The position numbers and the translations under genes were made by a program. Below, one piece after another: positions 1-12,930 of a stretch of DNA of 64,000 nt (position 1 is the stretch's first letter; the number at the start of each line of letters is the position of its first letter). The notes below the pieces were generated by a model. The model saw only the letters and a program-made list of their open reading frames with translations. It was not told the DNA's origin and made no database searches. Origin of the DNA: Bradysia coprophila. Taxonomy: Eukaryota > Arthropoda > Insecta > Diptera > Sciaridae. Location: NCBI RefSeq assembly GCF_014529535.1, contig NW_023503584.1, positions 4,014,832-4,078,831 on the forward strand, read 5' to 3'.

Positions 1-1060
1 GAACAGGGAGCATGTTTCCGTGAAAATATGAAACTCGGTTACGCCTTGAGCTACTAAAATTTACAGAAAATACAACTGTAGGTCGATTGTCATGGAAATA
101 CGTGTAAATTTTTATTCTAAATAAACAATAATTTCGATGTATTTTTACATCAAGAACATGTGGTGACTTCACTGTTACGGACGTATCTCCGGAACGAGCT
201 GCCCGATTTCAATAAATAAAAAACGAAAACGTACCTCTTCAAATTCTCAATAAACCTTTTGAAGAAAGTTTTTGCGAATTTATCGGTTTCAGAGATTTTC
301 CTTTGAGAATTTTTTTTTTTCGACTTTGACCAAGTTTTTCTGCCATTTTGGATTCAAATGTCAAAAAATAAATTTTAATAAAAAAATAAGACTTTTCTCT
401 ATAACTTATCCTTTGGAAGTGGATAGATATCTCTTCTCGCTTACGAATGCAAAATCATAGAAAAAAAAGGGACATAATGGCCGCTCACCAGAGAACCATT
501 GAGCTGCCGTCTTGGCCCCACATCAAATTAGAATCAGGAATCGATACGGAACAACCTACAATCATCGTTATGACGATTTTCTAAGATGCACGATTAAGCC
601 CTTTTTTCAGCCTAAGCAGGTCCACCTCATTACGACAAGCTACTCATTACGAAAAGTCGTAGACTATAGTACTCAAAAAGCCCAATTTTTGTTTTGCTCA
701 CTAACATCTCTAATAACCAGTTTAATGCTATCAGAGCCATACCTTGAAATATAAAAATACTCTCCGAGGAAAACTAGGAGAATAACTGATAACTCGCCTA
801 AATATAGGCTAGACATTATATACAAAAATTCATCGTATTCTGGCTGCGTCACACGAGAGTCATTCAGTGTGAACATTTATACAGCCACCATAACTCCACT
901 AATTATGAAACTTGAGTGAACTTTAGGGTGTTGGGCATTAGAAGCAGTTATCACTCGCATACTATTAGAAACCGAGGAATTATATATGGTCTCGGTCTAA
1001 GTGAGAATGCGCACAAACCGCAAACAATAAAATTGGTTGGTTGTTTTACGACAATGCTTT
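1..1060. other. Intergenic stretch, nothing recognised
   Basis: AT-rich sequence with scattered short open frames and homopolymer runs. I found no conserved protein segment, RNA gene or clear repeat boundary. It lies downstream of the minus-strand dehydrogenase gene. Confidence 0.5.
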
Positions 1061-1066
1061 TTTATT
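1061..1066 (-). terminator. Probable polyadenylation signal of the SDR gene
   Basis: Minus-strand AATAAA, about 150 bases past the stop codon of the dehydrogenase at 1213. It is the nearest canonical hexamer I see downstream. No transcript evidence is available. Confidence 0.45.
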
Positions 1067-1212
1067 AGTCATATCATCACATTTATTACGTACGCAAATA
1101 ACAATTGATGCTTTTTGGCTTGAACTTATAAAATTACCCGTGGCCCCGTGAAAATACACATAAATTAGAATTTGATGGATTAAATGCGTTAAATAAATTA
1201 GCGAAATCGAAA

Positions 1213-2152
1213 TTAGTTTCCACCTTTCGAAAACATCTTAGACGTATGGTCCCAAACTTTTTGCATCATATCCTCCGTCACCGGCTTCTTCTTTTCAACC
1301 GTTTCGCCTTTATTATCTATGCATCGCGAGCCGCTTGCTGTACCTAGCATACCATGTACCATATATTCAGCACAAGTTTCTGCACTAGTTCCAACTCCTA
1401 ATTTCATCAGACCTTTTAACGGAATTCGAGCATAAAACGGTAGATTATCTCCCAATGATGTACGAACAGCACCGGGAAATGCATGCGTGAATGTAACACT
1501 AGCATTTTCCGGTTGTGACGCTAAGTGCTGTATGATGATGTCAGTGAAAGTGATGGCATGATTAGCCGCACCTGATAAACTGTACGAGTTTTCCAGTGCC
1601 ATGTCATCCCAATTGATTTTGGACGGATTTCCGTTCACCCCATCTAATACGAAAAGAACTTTTCCGCCGTTCTCTGACGATCGAAGGAGGGGAAGTAGTT
1701 CGTGTACGAACAACATTCTACCGTAGTAATGTAAGGCAAGTTTGTTATCTATGTTTTCGGCTGTTGGCGTAAATCCAGCCATCGTTAAAATTCCTTGAGT
1801 CATAATAAGAATGTCTACAGCTGGAATTTGCTTTGTGACTGTACGAATCTCAGACAATAATGATACATCAGCTCGCAGAAATCGGGATTTGGAACTAAAT
1901 TTCGGAAGAAATTCATTGGCGGCTGCTTCATTTCGACCAATAATCGTTATGCTGGCAGATGGACAATGTTGTGCAATCGATATGGCAATGGCTCGACCTT
2001 TACAATTAAATTGAATTTGTATTTGGAACGAGAAACAGAGTGACTCAAATTTAAGTACCAATTCCTCCAGTGCCACCGGCAATAACAACGTTTGGAGGCG
2101 ACTTAAATGATGTCAACAGACGTGCATTCGAAGAACGAATGGCGTTGCACAT
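1213..2152 (-). CDS. Short-chain dehydrogenase/reductase with atypical active site
   Basis: Predicted NAD(P)-dependent oxidoreductase of the SDR superfamily, 292 residues, from two exons: 2059-2152 and 1213-1997. The 61-bp intron has GT...AG ends and splits the Gly codon of the cofactor loop, so the exons join in frame. The start at 2152 is chosen because it restores the dinucleotide-binding motif GGTGGIG (residues 26-32); reading through the intron destroys it. Further SDR marks are a D-x-L-I-x-x-Q-G segment (93-100) in place of the usual NNAG, and FPGAVRT (205-211) after the catalytic region. The usual YxxxK is YSLSG (170-174), so Tyr is present but Lys is replaced by Gly. Around residues 118-137 the sequence recalls, from memory, a fungal SDR group. 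The substrate cannot be inferred. No signal peptide or membrane helix is evident. Confidence 0.82.
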
Positions 2153-2700
2153 GTTGGAAGTGTTGGTTTGGTTGTTATTGTATAGCAATATCAAAATGCA
2201 CTCAACTTATGTTTGCTAGTTTCAAGTCTTTCGAGTCCACTTCTTCTTTTATTTATTTTATACAAACACAGCACAAGGTAAAAGGTGTTTTTTCTCCGAC
2301 TAATGTCTTCCTACCCGCACAGTTTAATTTTTCTAATATTTTGAAATGATTTGAAAAACTCCAGTCATTATTATGACTTTTATTCAGTGCTATAGCAACA
2401 AGTCTTAAAATACAAAATGACCATATGACATTTCCCAATCAATTTCAACCGAGGGGCATATCACTCCTAGTTCACGTAGGGTAGGCCTTTTCATTACAAT
2501 TTAATTTTAATTTTTATAGTTTACTCTTTGAGAAAAACAAAAATCAAACGGAAAATTCAACCAACACGCACCTGTTATTCGCGTAAAATTACCATTAGTT
2601 CCCCCCTAATTACAGTGAAAGTCCGTATTTCTTTGGAAAAGTGCGTAGAACATGTATAAACATAAGCATGGTAAAAGGTGTGTATTTATGTTGTATGTGA

Positions 2701-2716
2701 GTGTGTGTGTGTGTGT
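2701..2716. repeat. (GT)n microsatellite
   Basis: Eight perfect GT units preceded by interrupted GT-rich sequence. Confidence 0.9.
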
Positions 2717-3101
2717 AGCAGATCTGAGCCGTAACCAGTGTAATATATGTTTTAAGAGAGTGAGAGCTCACAACAGAATTGATTTTTTTTGAAAACTATT
2801 CGGAAAGCTCTATGCAGATATTTTAATCTGATTAAACTTTTATGTTTTTATAAAGCGCAAAATTGCATTATTGGAGAGTTAATACTTTCAGTGGGAAGTG
2901 GAAAGATACATTTGAATATTCCATTTATACATTTTCCTTTTCGAAGAAGATACAGAATGATTAAAAATAGAAACTTTAACGAAAGTATAGTTTATGTATT
3001 TAAGCGAAAACAATCAAAAGTACTATCTCATCTATCGCTTTATCTTTCTAGGATTTGTTATCGACAACGCTCGGTTGATATATCGGATATATCCGAGGAA
3101 G

Positions 3102-3156
3102 TGAAAGATTTTATTTGAATTATGTATAGAAAATATTTGGATCAACAAATCAAGTA
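3102..3156 (+). repeat. Dispersed repeat, copy 1
   Basis: Aligns over about 55-60 bases with 18393-18450. Shared blocks are GAAAGATTTTATTT, a TTGGATCAA block and AGTARTAGATTC. The two copies differ by several substitutions and small indels. The identity of the family is unknown. Confidence 0.55.
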
Positions 3157-3745
3157 ATAGATTCGTTAACTACTCCTTTTGATACACTTCTGAAGTATTA
3201 CTACCTGCTGTTGTAATGCAAATTTATAATTAAATAAAATCTCTAAGCTTTTCTTCCTTCGACCAGAACGACAGTATCCATTGAACCTGACCTTTTTCAC
3301 GAATTCAACTTTCCCTTTTGTACACTTTTCTAAGGGCGCGCGAAATTCTTTATGAAGTCTTGGTACCGGAACGGATCTGTTTTTAATGTAAAAGTGTTCT
3401 GTCATACAAACAGGTAATGAGGTAACACCGTCCGATATCTTATGTGTCTGTCTAAAAATACATAAAGCAATCCTTTTATCGTTTATTTTGTATATGTGAA
3501 TACAAGGTTAGGCAAACGTTAATAAATAAATTAAAATAAAGTAGATAATTATAACAGTTTCCGTGCGTAACACAACGATCTGTTATCGACCACAAAATAA
3601 ACGTCCCGCTCTGACTAGTGTGATCTTATAATATCAAAATGTATGTTTATACAGATGATGTAAAAGATTTTGCCTGATTTTTTTTTTAGGCTGGTGCTAG
3701 ATCAAAAGAGCTAATATAACCGATAATAATACCGCCGATTATGCT

Positions 3746-4421
3746 GGCCGTTAGGGTGGGTCGATTTTCCCAATTTTAAAATCCACAACCAGTAGGGTAT
3801 GTGGCTTGAAGAGACGAATCGATCTGCATCATTAGTTTTTGACGTGCGATTACTTTTGAATATCCCATGACAACTTTTACGAAACCGAAACTATCGAAAT
3901 GGATTTTTTGTGTGGAAATTATGAACTTTTATGTGAAAATTGTGGAACAAGTGTGCCAATTTCACAAATTTTTTTCTTTCACAAAGCTTCACTTAGTTTC
4001 TTTTTATGCTTCAGGGCCGAAAATGAGAGAAATTTTTCGAATTTTCTCGGGTTTCCGGCCCTCTGCATGAAAACTTACATGTGCACCTGTTTGGGACAGT
4101 TGATTTTAGGCACTTTCACTTGTAAGCCTCACTTCGTTCGGCCTACAATCCGCGAAATTGCCTAAAATCAATCGCCCAAAACAGGTACACAAATAACCAT
4201 TTTATCATTACAAGTCTTCAACTGACCTATTTAAAGAGAATCCAACGAAAAAAAAAATCTCAAAACTAAGTAAGGCGCTGAACTGGTAAAAGTTGTCATG
4301 GGATATTCAAAAAATAATCGGACATCAAAAACTAATGATACAGATCGATTCGTCTCTTCAAGCCACACACCCTGCTGGTTGTGGATTTCAAAATTGGGAA
4401 AATCGACCCACCCTACCGGCC
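3746..4421. mobile_element. Foldback / MITE-like element with long inverted ends
   Basis: The outer ends are inverted repeats of roughly 120 bases: left about 3746-3872, right about 4288-4421. The left end begins GGCCGTTAGGGTGGGTCG and the right end reads as its near-perfect reverse complement, with one substitution in the first 18 bases. The interior has no transposase frame and carries a second, nested hairpin (4080-4191). No clear target duplication was identified, so the exact ends are approximate. It is most likely a non-autonomous DNA transposon; the superfamily is undecided. Confidence 0.8.
4080..4191. repeat. Nested hairpin repeat with TTCG-type apex
   Basis: Outer arms TGTGCACCTG / CAGGTACACA and inner TGATTTTAGGCA / TGCCTAAAATCA pair with few mismatches. 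The apex stem TTGTAAGCC / GGCCTACAA holds a loop containing ACTTCGTTC. The right half recurs at 7893-7972. The TAGGCA arm motif also occurs in the hairpins at 14971 and 15546. Confidence 0.75.
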
Positions 4422-7201
4422 GTCCCTTTCATAGGAGATACGAAATGGTTTTTCATTGTTGTAGAGAAATATTGATATTTACAAAGATTGTAAAATAACG
4501 CACCATAACAATCAATTGGGGTTGTTTCACGAAATCAAGTGGTGCTTCAAACAATTTATTTTATTTAGAGACAGGACTTTTAGACTCGTTCAAAGTAGTG
4601 GGCCAATGCTTCACGTTTTTGTTAAAATTCAAAAAAAAAGATTGTCAAATGAGTAGACTCAGTCAAGACAGCAGTACAGCAGTTGTTATTGCTGTAACAC
4701 TAGCATTTCAAGGAAAGCATATGAAACATTTTATTATAAACAGCCATACGTGTGGCAGAGATAGTTTTTGAGGGCGAAACTGAAGTTCATTGACATTGAC
4801 ACATACTGGTAAAATCAGCTTGAAAATTGAATCGATTGCTTCCGTGTACAAGGTGTATGCATAAGAATGAGTATGCATGGAATGTACGTTCTTTTCGATG
4901 TTAGGCTTAAGGGATAAAACTCGTTGAGTCGTACTAATGCGGTGAATATCTTCTCCAAATCGAAAGCTCCGAAATTTCTGAATAATTTTTTTCATGATAT
5001 AGTCGATACGAATAATGGATATTCGAATTCATATTGTGTCAGTTACGGGTCGCCTGCAGGCAAAGCGTTTTTGTTTTCATCGTGAGATGAAGATGACGGA
5101 AATATTCAACCTTTTCAAGTTGCTTGCTAAATTCCACTCAATTAATGCTTTCGTTTAGCATCAGCTTCAATAAACTATGGATAGAATTTGTAAAGACGAC
5201 GAGCTATATCTTATTCATTATATGCCTAAAGGAATGTAAAATGTAACGAGCTTTCAGGGTGTAAGAATAATATTTTCTATAATGAGATTGTACTTGTGGT
5301 TCTAACGCTACGAGAACAATTGCAAAGTAATATTTACGTTAATAATTATGCTGGATTTTATCATAAAATCTCCAATTCTACAACACATTAATATAAACAA
5401 AGCAATTCCTTCAGCATTGAGTTATAGGGAACAATTGCACAGAGTTATATGCATTATGTAAAACGTAATCATGTTTGTGTGCAGAATTAACGTTGGTTTT
5501 GTCTCGAAAGTGTATTGTCTTCATTGTCTTGAAGCTGTGAGGCTCATAAGTAGTACATTAAATTCGTCGCAACGATCGTATAGACAGTGTTGTAATAACA
5601 CAGAACAAATGCGATGAATTCCTCCAATAGTTTAATCTATGTTAAAGGTAATGAAGTAATAGATTTTGTAACAAACATTAGGCTGAAATACTAGACAATA
5701 GCGATAAAAATGAACGATGAACTCAGAATAGGCTTTCTTTCCTTATATAGGGAAATGTTTCAATTAAAACAAAAGAAGTACAAGATCTAGTAACCGTATG
5801 TGAGGGGTCAGTATTGACGAGTTTAAAATTCATGGTTTAGGGTTCAATAGTTGCTGTTATCAAACTTTAATCATAACCTTGGCTCGTTTTTAGTGTAAAA
5901 TCATTTTTATTTTTAATTTTTATTTTGTATGAAATTTCTTCGAAAAAATCCGGTCACAGACGGACATTCGGAAAAATTCGATCGGCCTGTTCAACTCTAA
6001 GGCGATATGTAAACGATTTTTTTTTATATCTTATATCTTAAGTGCACCTGCACCCTAAAACAAATAATCTCTAAGCCAGATCTAAATTGGTTGTATTGTT
6101 TGTAGTGTGTATGGTAGACTTTGATGATAAAATCACGATTCTTCAGGGGTGCTGCTGTGAGTAGTAGATTCAGATTCATATCCCAGTGGTTATCTTTGTA
6201 ATTACTACAGACAATTTCCTTGCATTTAAGTCGTTTATATATATGGGGAATGTTTACGGGACATAAACAAGATTCTGTGGTAGCACCAGCATTAAATTAA
6301 CCAGACACAAGGAGTTTCAGTGAAGCAATAATATCTCATTGTTTGCATTTTATTTACAACAAGCCGTACGCATTATGCTGTTAAAGCTACCAGAAACGAG
6401 CGGAAGCTGGGAAACTATTCAACCGTTCAAGCAATTTAGCAACGTGTATAAAAGCGTATGTGTGTCTCAAAGTGAATGTGTTTGCACATGAATACAAAGC
6501 TATTGTATTAATAATTTCTGTGGCAAAATTAGTTTTAGTTTAATTTCATTGTTCGGCGGAATTGTGAATTCAATTCATTTTAAATTACAATCAATGCGGA
6601 TCCATCGTCAATTGCATATAATATGGATGTGTGTATTTGCACACCCTCCCAAACAATTGGAGAATTAATTTCACATTTCCAATTTGTTAAACTGATTTTT
6701 CACTGCCAATTATTCAATATATGATTAGTAATCATTGATTACTGCCTATGATTTTTCGAAATGTTTTTGTTTTACTCCTGCTTTATCATGCTGAATACAC
6801 TCGAGAACATATAACACTCTATTGCTGAAGGCAATAACACTGGTTTGACAAGCGTTGAAGGCATTCATGGATTGAGATTGGTGTGTTTCATCGACGAAAA
6901 CAAAAGTAAAAATTTATTCTGACAATGTAAACGGAGATGATTTTACTTATCCAGTCTCCAAATATTTCCTTCGTTAATACGTGGTACTCGAAGCGGCCTA
7001 TTTTAAATATTACATATTTTTCAGGACGTTCATTGCGTTTCAATTATTTTTTAAATGAAAAACCTTTGTTCAGTTTCTGAAATGTTTGTATCTTCATTTT
7101 TCAAAACTCGTCCATACAAAAAAAATTGTAACCCTTTTGAGGTCTGCGTTTTAAGTTAAAAATTCAAGCAGCTGGTAGATTATGGTTAGAGTAATAAGGT
7201 A
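4422..7201. other. Intergenic stretch, nothing recognised
   Basis: About 2.8 kb of AT-rich sequence without a supportable gene. Short matches to the dispersed motif GAAGTAATAGATT lie near 5651 and 5775. I see no large inverted repeat here. Confidence 0.45.
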
Positions 7202-7461
7202 TAAACACTGAAGGAAATGAAAATGTGGATCCCGACTTTCAGGTGAATTTAGTTTCTTTATGTTGCACACGTACTGAATTCGTATGCGTCAAGTTGCAGC
7301 TAGTTGTCTGATGAATTCAATTCCATACAAACTGAGCAGGTGCAACAACATTAGAAACAAGAAAATCTGAAAATGACAACATTACAAAAATGAATTCAAC
7401 TGAAGATCGGGATCCATAATTTAACCGATCTGCTACGGGTTTACATTACCTTCAGTGTTTA
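7202..7461. mobile_element. MITE with TA flanks
   Basis: A 260-bp segment with inverted ends TAAACACTGAAGG / CCTTCAGTGTTTA, flanked on both sides by TA. An inner pair around GGATCCCGA / TCGGGATCC is also inverted. There is no coding capacity. TA target duplication and short size fit a Tc1/mariner-derived MITE. Confidence 0.75.
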
Positions 7462-10352
7462 TATATCTTGGGTTGAGGAAATTCCGAAGTTCTTGCAAAA
7501 AATATTTTCCTTTTACAAATTTAGCAACAAATTCAGGCGGGTTTGACCAGGAAGCAATGGATTTGTATGGAATGTATTTCAATACGCTTATAAGTACATG
7601 GAAAATTCTTCCAGCTCAGCTGCTGCGCACTTTCAATCGTTTTACGAAAATATGCAAAAAAGTAGTAGTTGGGTTTTCATAATTTTCCTTTAGAACTTAC
7701 GGAATTAGGCAGAATTAACAACAATTTTTCGTAATTAGTAACTTGCCTAAGTTTCCTACATCCGAGTTACTTATAAAGCTTTAAAATTTCGAATTTCCCG
7801 CCTTAATCCCTTATGATTTAGTATATCCGGTCCTAGAAGAAGTGTGTCACTTCCTTCGTTCGGTTTTTCTGAGCCTTTTAGCTTTTTCGACCCCTCACTT
7901 CGTTCGCGCTACAACTCGCGAAATTGCCTAAAATCAATCGTACAAAACATATGTACACTACACACAAATAACGTTCTCATTCTTGGCAATATGAAACTTA
8001 TGCTCAGCTCAGTCATTCGTTTTCATTATGTACCCTAATCGTAGAACGTCAACAAACGATAAAGAATCGAACTTCAATAATTGTAATTATTTTTCAAGTA
8101 TGTGCACGCAGCAGATGGAGGTTTCATATACATGAAGCAGCTTGGTCTGTACACTTGCATAAAATTTTTACTGTAAACCTATTAGGCTGAGTAATGCCAC
8201 CAGAAGCTCTTTTATTATTAGACAAAGAGGTTTTTATCCGACAGAATTTATTAGTTCTCATCACAGAATTTTCACGGCAAATAAAAACAAAATTTATAGC
8301 CGAACACCGAAACATTACTTATACCGAATCTTGGAATATAAAAATTGATTTTTTATGTTCAACATAAAAGTCAACCCATTTATTCATAAGAGCCGACAAT
8401 GCGAAATCCACGGTGAAAAAAAGCTGCTCAACCGCAAATATGTTATTATGCGGATTGAATTCATCTCCGTCCTCATACACATATATATATATACCGACTC
8501 TGCCATCATTATATGTTTTACCTTTTCTTCAAATGCTTTACATTGAAAGGACATTTTTGCCGAGCATACCTACGTGTATTGTATACCTATCGTATAAGCT
8601 GTTTAGCTTTATTGTGCAATCCATTTTCTTTCGGTATAAAATAAACATTTTTATATTCGAACGGAAATGTTGCAGGCTAAATGAAATAATGATGTTATGG
8701 AAATCCGTACTACACGTGGAAGTATAACTCTATGAAAATTAACTAAAAAATTGTAATTAGGTTTGAGGATATAGGGTTTGAGTATATAACGAATATAAAG
8801 AATTTTTCCTTGTAAATAGCCACACTTTGCTGTCTTTCTTGTAGAGGTGAAAACGACTACACAAAATAGTTGTCAACACATTTCTCTTTATTCAACCAGA
8901 AGTCAATTATTACTCCTTCAAGTCAAATGCTATTTACTCTATCGTTCTTCCTAACTCTAATTTATTTCTACAATAGAATGGAAATAAACTCTGTCCCACC
9001 ATATCCTCCAGCTATTTTTTCTTCGCATACGGTTCTCCCATGTCGTTTCCAAATTAACTGGTTTTTCTAACATTTTTTCAATTGTTTTAAATTTAACAAA
9101 GGCTTATTTCATTGCACTGCCATACCAGGTGGGTACTTGAAGTTTTCAATGCAGTTTTGTTTTTCACTAAAACTACTGGTTAAGAAATGAGCGTATTGAT
9201 TAATATTTCAAACTATGTCAATTCCACCACATTCTCTCTTGCCCGGTTTTATACCCTTTTTCACCCATTTAAAGTTTGTTTTTTAAAAAAAGTTTTTTTT
9301 TTTTGAAAATGAAATTTCTTTGTGTTGTCTGTCATACATGCAATTGATTTATTTTTTCGTAGTAATTTCAGCCATGTAACGGGCACTGGTAAATACAATT
9401 GCATCAACAAAAAATCGCTGAAATGGAATATTTATCGAAATTGGAATGACATTGGTAAGGTGTCGGAAACACTTTCAACAAATTTTGTGTTTTGATTCCA
9501 AAATATTTAGTACTCGTTTTCACTCATCATTTCCCTCGCAGAAGCATAGATCGTAAAATTTCCATTTCAATTAGTTTCTGATTTATTTATCTATTTCTAT
9601 GCATGCAGAGACGTGGCATTTTGTATAATTACATTTTCTAAATGTCTTGTTTATGCCAGATGATAGAACCATGCATTTTCAACACAACTAACAAACGTTT
9701 TTGCAAGTAACTCATGATTTCAATCTGGAAGCTACTGATAAATGCAAATAATTTCTCTAACATTCGTAATACGAATTCTGTACAATATTGTCTGCTTCCT
9801 ACAACATTATTTTTTATTGCCACATTGAGGTATGATAAGAAGAAATTTTGTCAGTCAGAGAAACTGCACCATACGACCAATAGAACGAATTGTTGGAATC
9901 GTTAATCTAGAATATAGAATGTTAAAGCGCAAAGCTTGCAATAATGCAATATAGAGAAATTCTTCCGATCTACATTTCATACGTTATACGATATTGTAAC
10001 ATAGAAGGACATCTTTGGGGGAGTAAGTCCGCTCAAAATTCAAAACTTGAAGCGGCAACCACAAATCAAACACAGCGTCGTATTTGAGTGATTTGACGAT
10101 ATATTCTCCAAGATATTCTCATATCAGAGTGCGTTGAAATTTATGTTTTGGTTCATTTGTTCATCCACTGATTCATCCAACATTTGCCCTTTCAGCGTGA
10201 CATGGTCGAACAAACTGTCACGTAAACGGAGAGCCAGACGGTGTTTTTTTTATATAATAGATAGAGTCCACTAATGCATAAAGTGTGATCTGATATTTTC
10301 GATGTTTTAGAGTCCGTAAGACTTTTAAATTATTCTTAGGTAATAATGTTAT
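7462..10352. other. Intergenic stretch, mostly featureless
   Basis: No supportable gene. It contains a solo half-copy of the 4.1-kb hairpin (listed next), a short AT-dinucleotide tract near 8480-8496 and homopolymer runs near 9290. Confidence 0.45.
7893..7972 (+). repeat. Solo right half of the 4.1-kb hairpin repeat
   Basis: Closely matches 4128-4199: CCTCACTTCGTTCG, CGCGAAATTGCC and TAAAATCAATCG are shared in the same order. The left arm is missing or decayed, so this copy cannot fold like the intact one. Confidence 0.7.
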
Positions 10353-10354
10353 TA

Positions 10355-10478
10355 CAGTGAACGACATCTCAAATGTCTCACTGTCAAATTTTTCTGAGAA
10401 TGTTATTGTGTCATTGCAAATTCACAATGACATTCTCTGAAAAAAATGACAGTGAGACATTTGAGATGTCGTTCACTG
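10355..10478. mobile_element. Palindromic Tc1/mariner-type MITE
   Basis: A 124-bp near-perfect palindrome. The ends are CAGTGAACGACATCTC... and its exact complement, and each side is flanked by TA. The arms run about 57 bases with a few small mismatches around an AT-rich centre. CAGTG termini with TA duplication are the hallmark of Tc1/mariner-derived MITEs. There is no coding content. Confidence 0.9.
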
Positions 10479-10480
10479 TA

Positions 10481-12492
10481 TATGAACAAAAGTAAGAAAA
10501 TTAGGGGTTAGATTAATTTCATTCAAAATTATACTAGAAGTGTTGTTTAGGGTTGTATGTTGAATGGGACCATTGTCTTTTAAAGAGATTAAAGTAAGAG
10601 TTAATCAAAAATCAGATTACAATTAAGTGGTGGACTTTCTTACCAACATGTTTGTACAGCGCATCGCATCTCATTTTGGGTTTGTCTTCTGAGTAACTTC
10701 GTTTGTTAATATTTAAAGTTGCTTCTGTTAATTGGTGCAATACTTGAACTTCATTATTACATAAAAAAAACACTAGAAAAACATCATCCACCAATTTTGT
10801 CGTCGTTGTCGAAAACAGACGATAATGCGTATCGCAATGTCTTCCATTCCATATGATGATGTCTTCTATAGCTCGGTTGACAATCTCTAAATATCATAAA
10901 ACTTAATTACTTAAACTTCAGACATAAATTGTATCTATCACTTAGCGTGTATAATTCCCGTGTTTCTGTGTAAAGCAAAAGTGTTTCCTCACTGCGAGCC
11001 ATCAAAAATAGACAACAGTATGAAATCATGGTTGTTATTGAAGTCTATCTCCTTTGTGTAGATATAAATGCTTTATCTCAAAGTTCATTCATTTACTGAT
11101 TACTCTTCACAACCACCGTTTTACATTCATAAATAATATTGAAAGCCATAATTTAGTTAAATTAGAATTGAAGTAATTTAACGACATAAATTATCTTAAA
11201 TGGCATCCCATTTATTATTTAGAGAGTGAGAGAAAGAGAGAGCATTTTATTGTAACAAAATGAACGAAGATACATCATACCATGCTAACATTTTTATGTA
11301 TACAAAACCGGCAAAGCTAATGCAGCAGAAAAATTTCAACCACAACAAAAATATCTGACTAAACTCATAAATTCTCAGCTTCTGTTGATGTAAAACCTTT
11401 AAATCTTAAATCATTTATATTAAAACAATAACACACCAGCCAGCAACAGCGACGGCAGCAGCATCAGCAGCAGCAGAAAGAAGTGAAAAAGAAGACCTAT
11501 TCTCTCGTAAATTTTCAAACATCATGTAAGTTGGAAAATTTTGCTTGAACGCCGTTCGCAACAATAAATAAATTAAATTCCATTAAACCAAGTCATTTAT
11601 TAAGTTTGCACCATTTACTCGCTTTTCCTCTCATGCTTGCCTCCTTAGCAAAGTATAAAACATAAATCCGTGCCATTATCAAACAAGTTGAAACTTTCAA
11701 ATTGAGTTTTGCAAAATCCAACTGGATGGGCTTTTCTATTAAATGTCACATCGATTTTTGAGTCAAGCATTTTTGAACTATATTTTATGCGAGAAAAGGG
11801 AGAAAAGCTAAATGTGGAGAATTGTTAACATTACGTTTTCACTTGTTATATATACATTTTATGGGAAAGGATGGAGCTAGTTATACGTGTATACATGTGC
11901 ATGCTTTTAACAACCCTTTTTTCCGTAGAAATTATTTTTTGTGTCTCTACGTGAATGCTGAATATAACACTGTTACAATATACATATCAGCATACCCATT
12001 TAACGTAAAAATTTACTGCATTGCTCGTAAATCTCGAGACTAGCAAAAATTTTCAATTACATTTTGAAGGACAATAAACGTTTATAACACTTATTGTCAT
12101 TAGATGGAAAAAGCTAAGATCGTTGGGGTGGGACCGAATTTACTTAAAACGTTTAATTGACGGAACACACTGTAGACATTCATCAGCAGAAATTATTGGA
12201 AAATTATATTAATTGTTGACATAGTTCAATATTGAAACTTTCTAAAAGAATGCTGAAATAATTGAATTGAGAATTCTCATCCTTCCGATGTACACACAGC
12301 ACGATTTATATATGTGTCTATCACACTAGCCCCAGCTAACACATGCACACAATCCATATTGTCTGAAAGGACGCAATATACAATTTGTGATGTGAATAGA
12401 AATCACACTTTTTTGTGCAATAGAAAGTTTGAATTTATTGTTCTTGGTTGATTGATTTATTGATTCAGAAAAGCCTCCCGGCTATTATAAGA
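10481..12492. other. Intergenic stretch, nothing recognised
   Basis: No gene supported. The only landmark is a CAG-rich tract at 11436-11477. Confidence 0.45.
11436..11477. repeat. Interrupted (CAG)n tract
   Basis: CAG units with single-base interruptions, resembling an opa-type repeat. It does not lie in a convincing reading frame. Confidence 0.75.
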
Positions 12493-12930
12493 TCAGTCAA
12501 AAGCACTCAAAGAGTAAAAGTGGCGCAAGTCCTTGGGTACACTTCCAAAACAACTGATATCGCTGTAGGTTACGCATTCTGCGCTTGTACGCAAAAATTG
12601 TCAAAGCAAAAATTTGACCATAAAAATTCTAGAAGTAAAATGTTACCAAAAAAATTTTGCGTCACAAAGTGGCAGATGATTCGGCTATTTTTCAGGACGT
12701 ATTTTTCCCTATTTTAACAATTTTCTTAACAGTACTTTCCTCAACATCTGCCACTTTGTGACGCAAAATTTTTTTGGTAACATTTTACTTCTAGAATTCT
12801 TATGGTCAAATTTTTGCTTTGACAATTTTTGCGTACAAGCGCAGATTGCGTCACCTACAGCGATATCAGTTGTTTTGGAAGTATGCCCAAGGACTTGCGC
12901 CACTTTTACTCTTTGAGTGTTTTTGACTGA
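12493..12930. mobile_element. Foldback element, arms about 183 bp
   Basis: The left arm (12493-12676) and right arm (about 12747-12930) are inverted copies with roughly ten differences, separated by about 70 bases. The same deduced peptide (for example STQRVKVAQVLG) therefore appears on both strands; I regard it as a by-product of the repeat, not a gene. A 21-bp piece of the right arm (12861-12881) is repeated directly at 12929-12949, just past the end. Confidence 0.88.

Larger units (their letters stand above)
2153..3745. other. Intergenic stretch with microsatellite and dispersed repeats
   Basis: No gene recognised. It contains a GT microsatellite and one copy of a dispersed repeat, listed separately. 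The rest is AT-rich unique-looking sequence. Confidence 0.5.
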
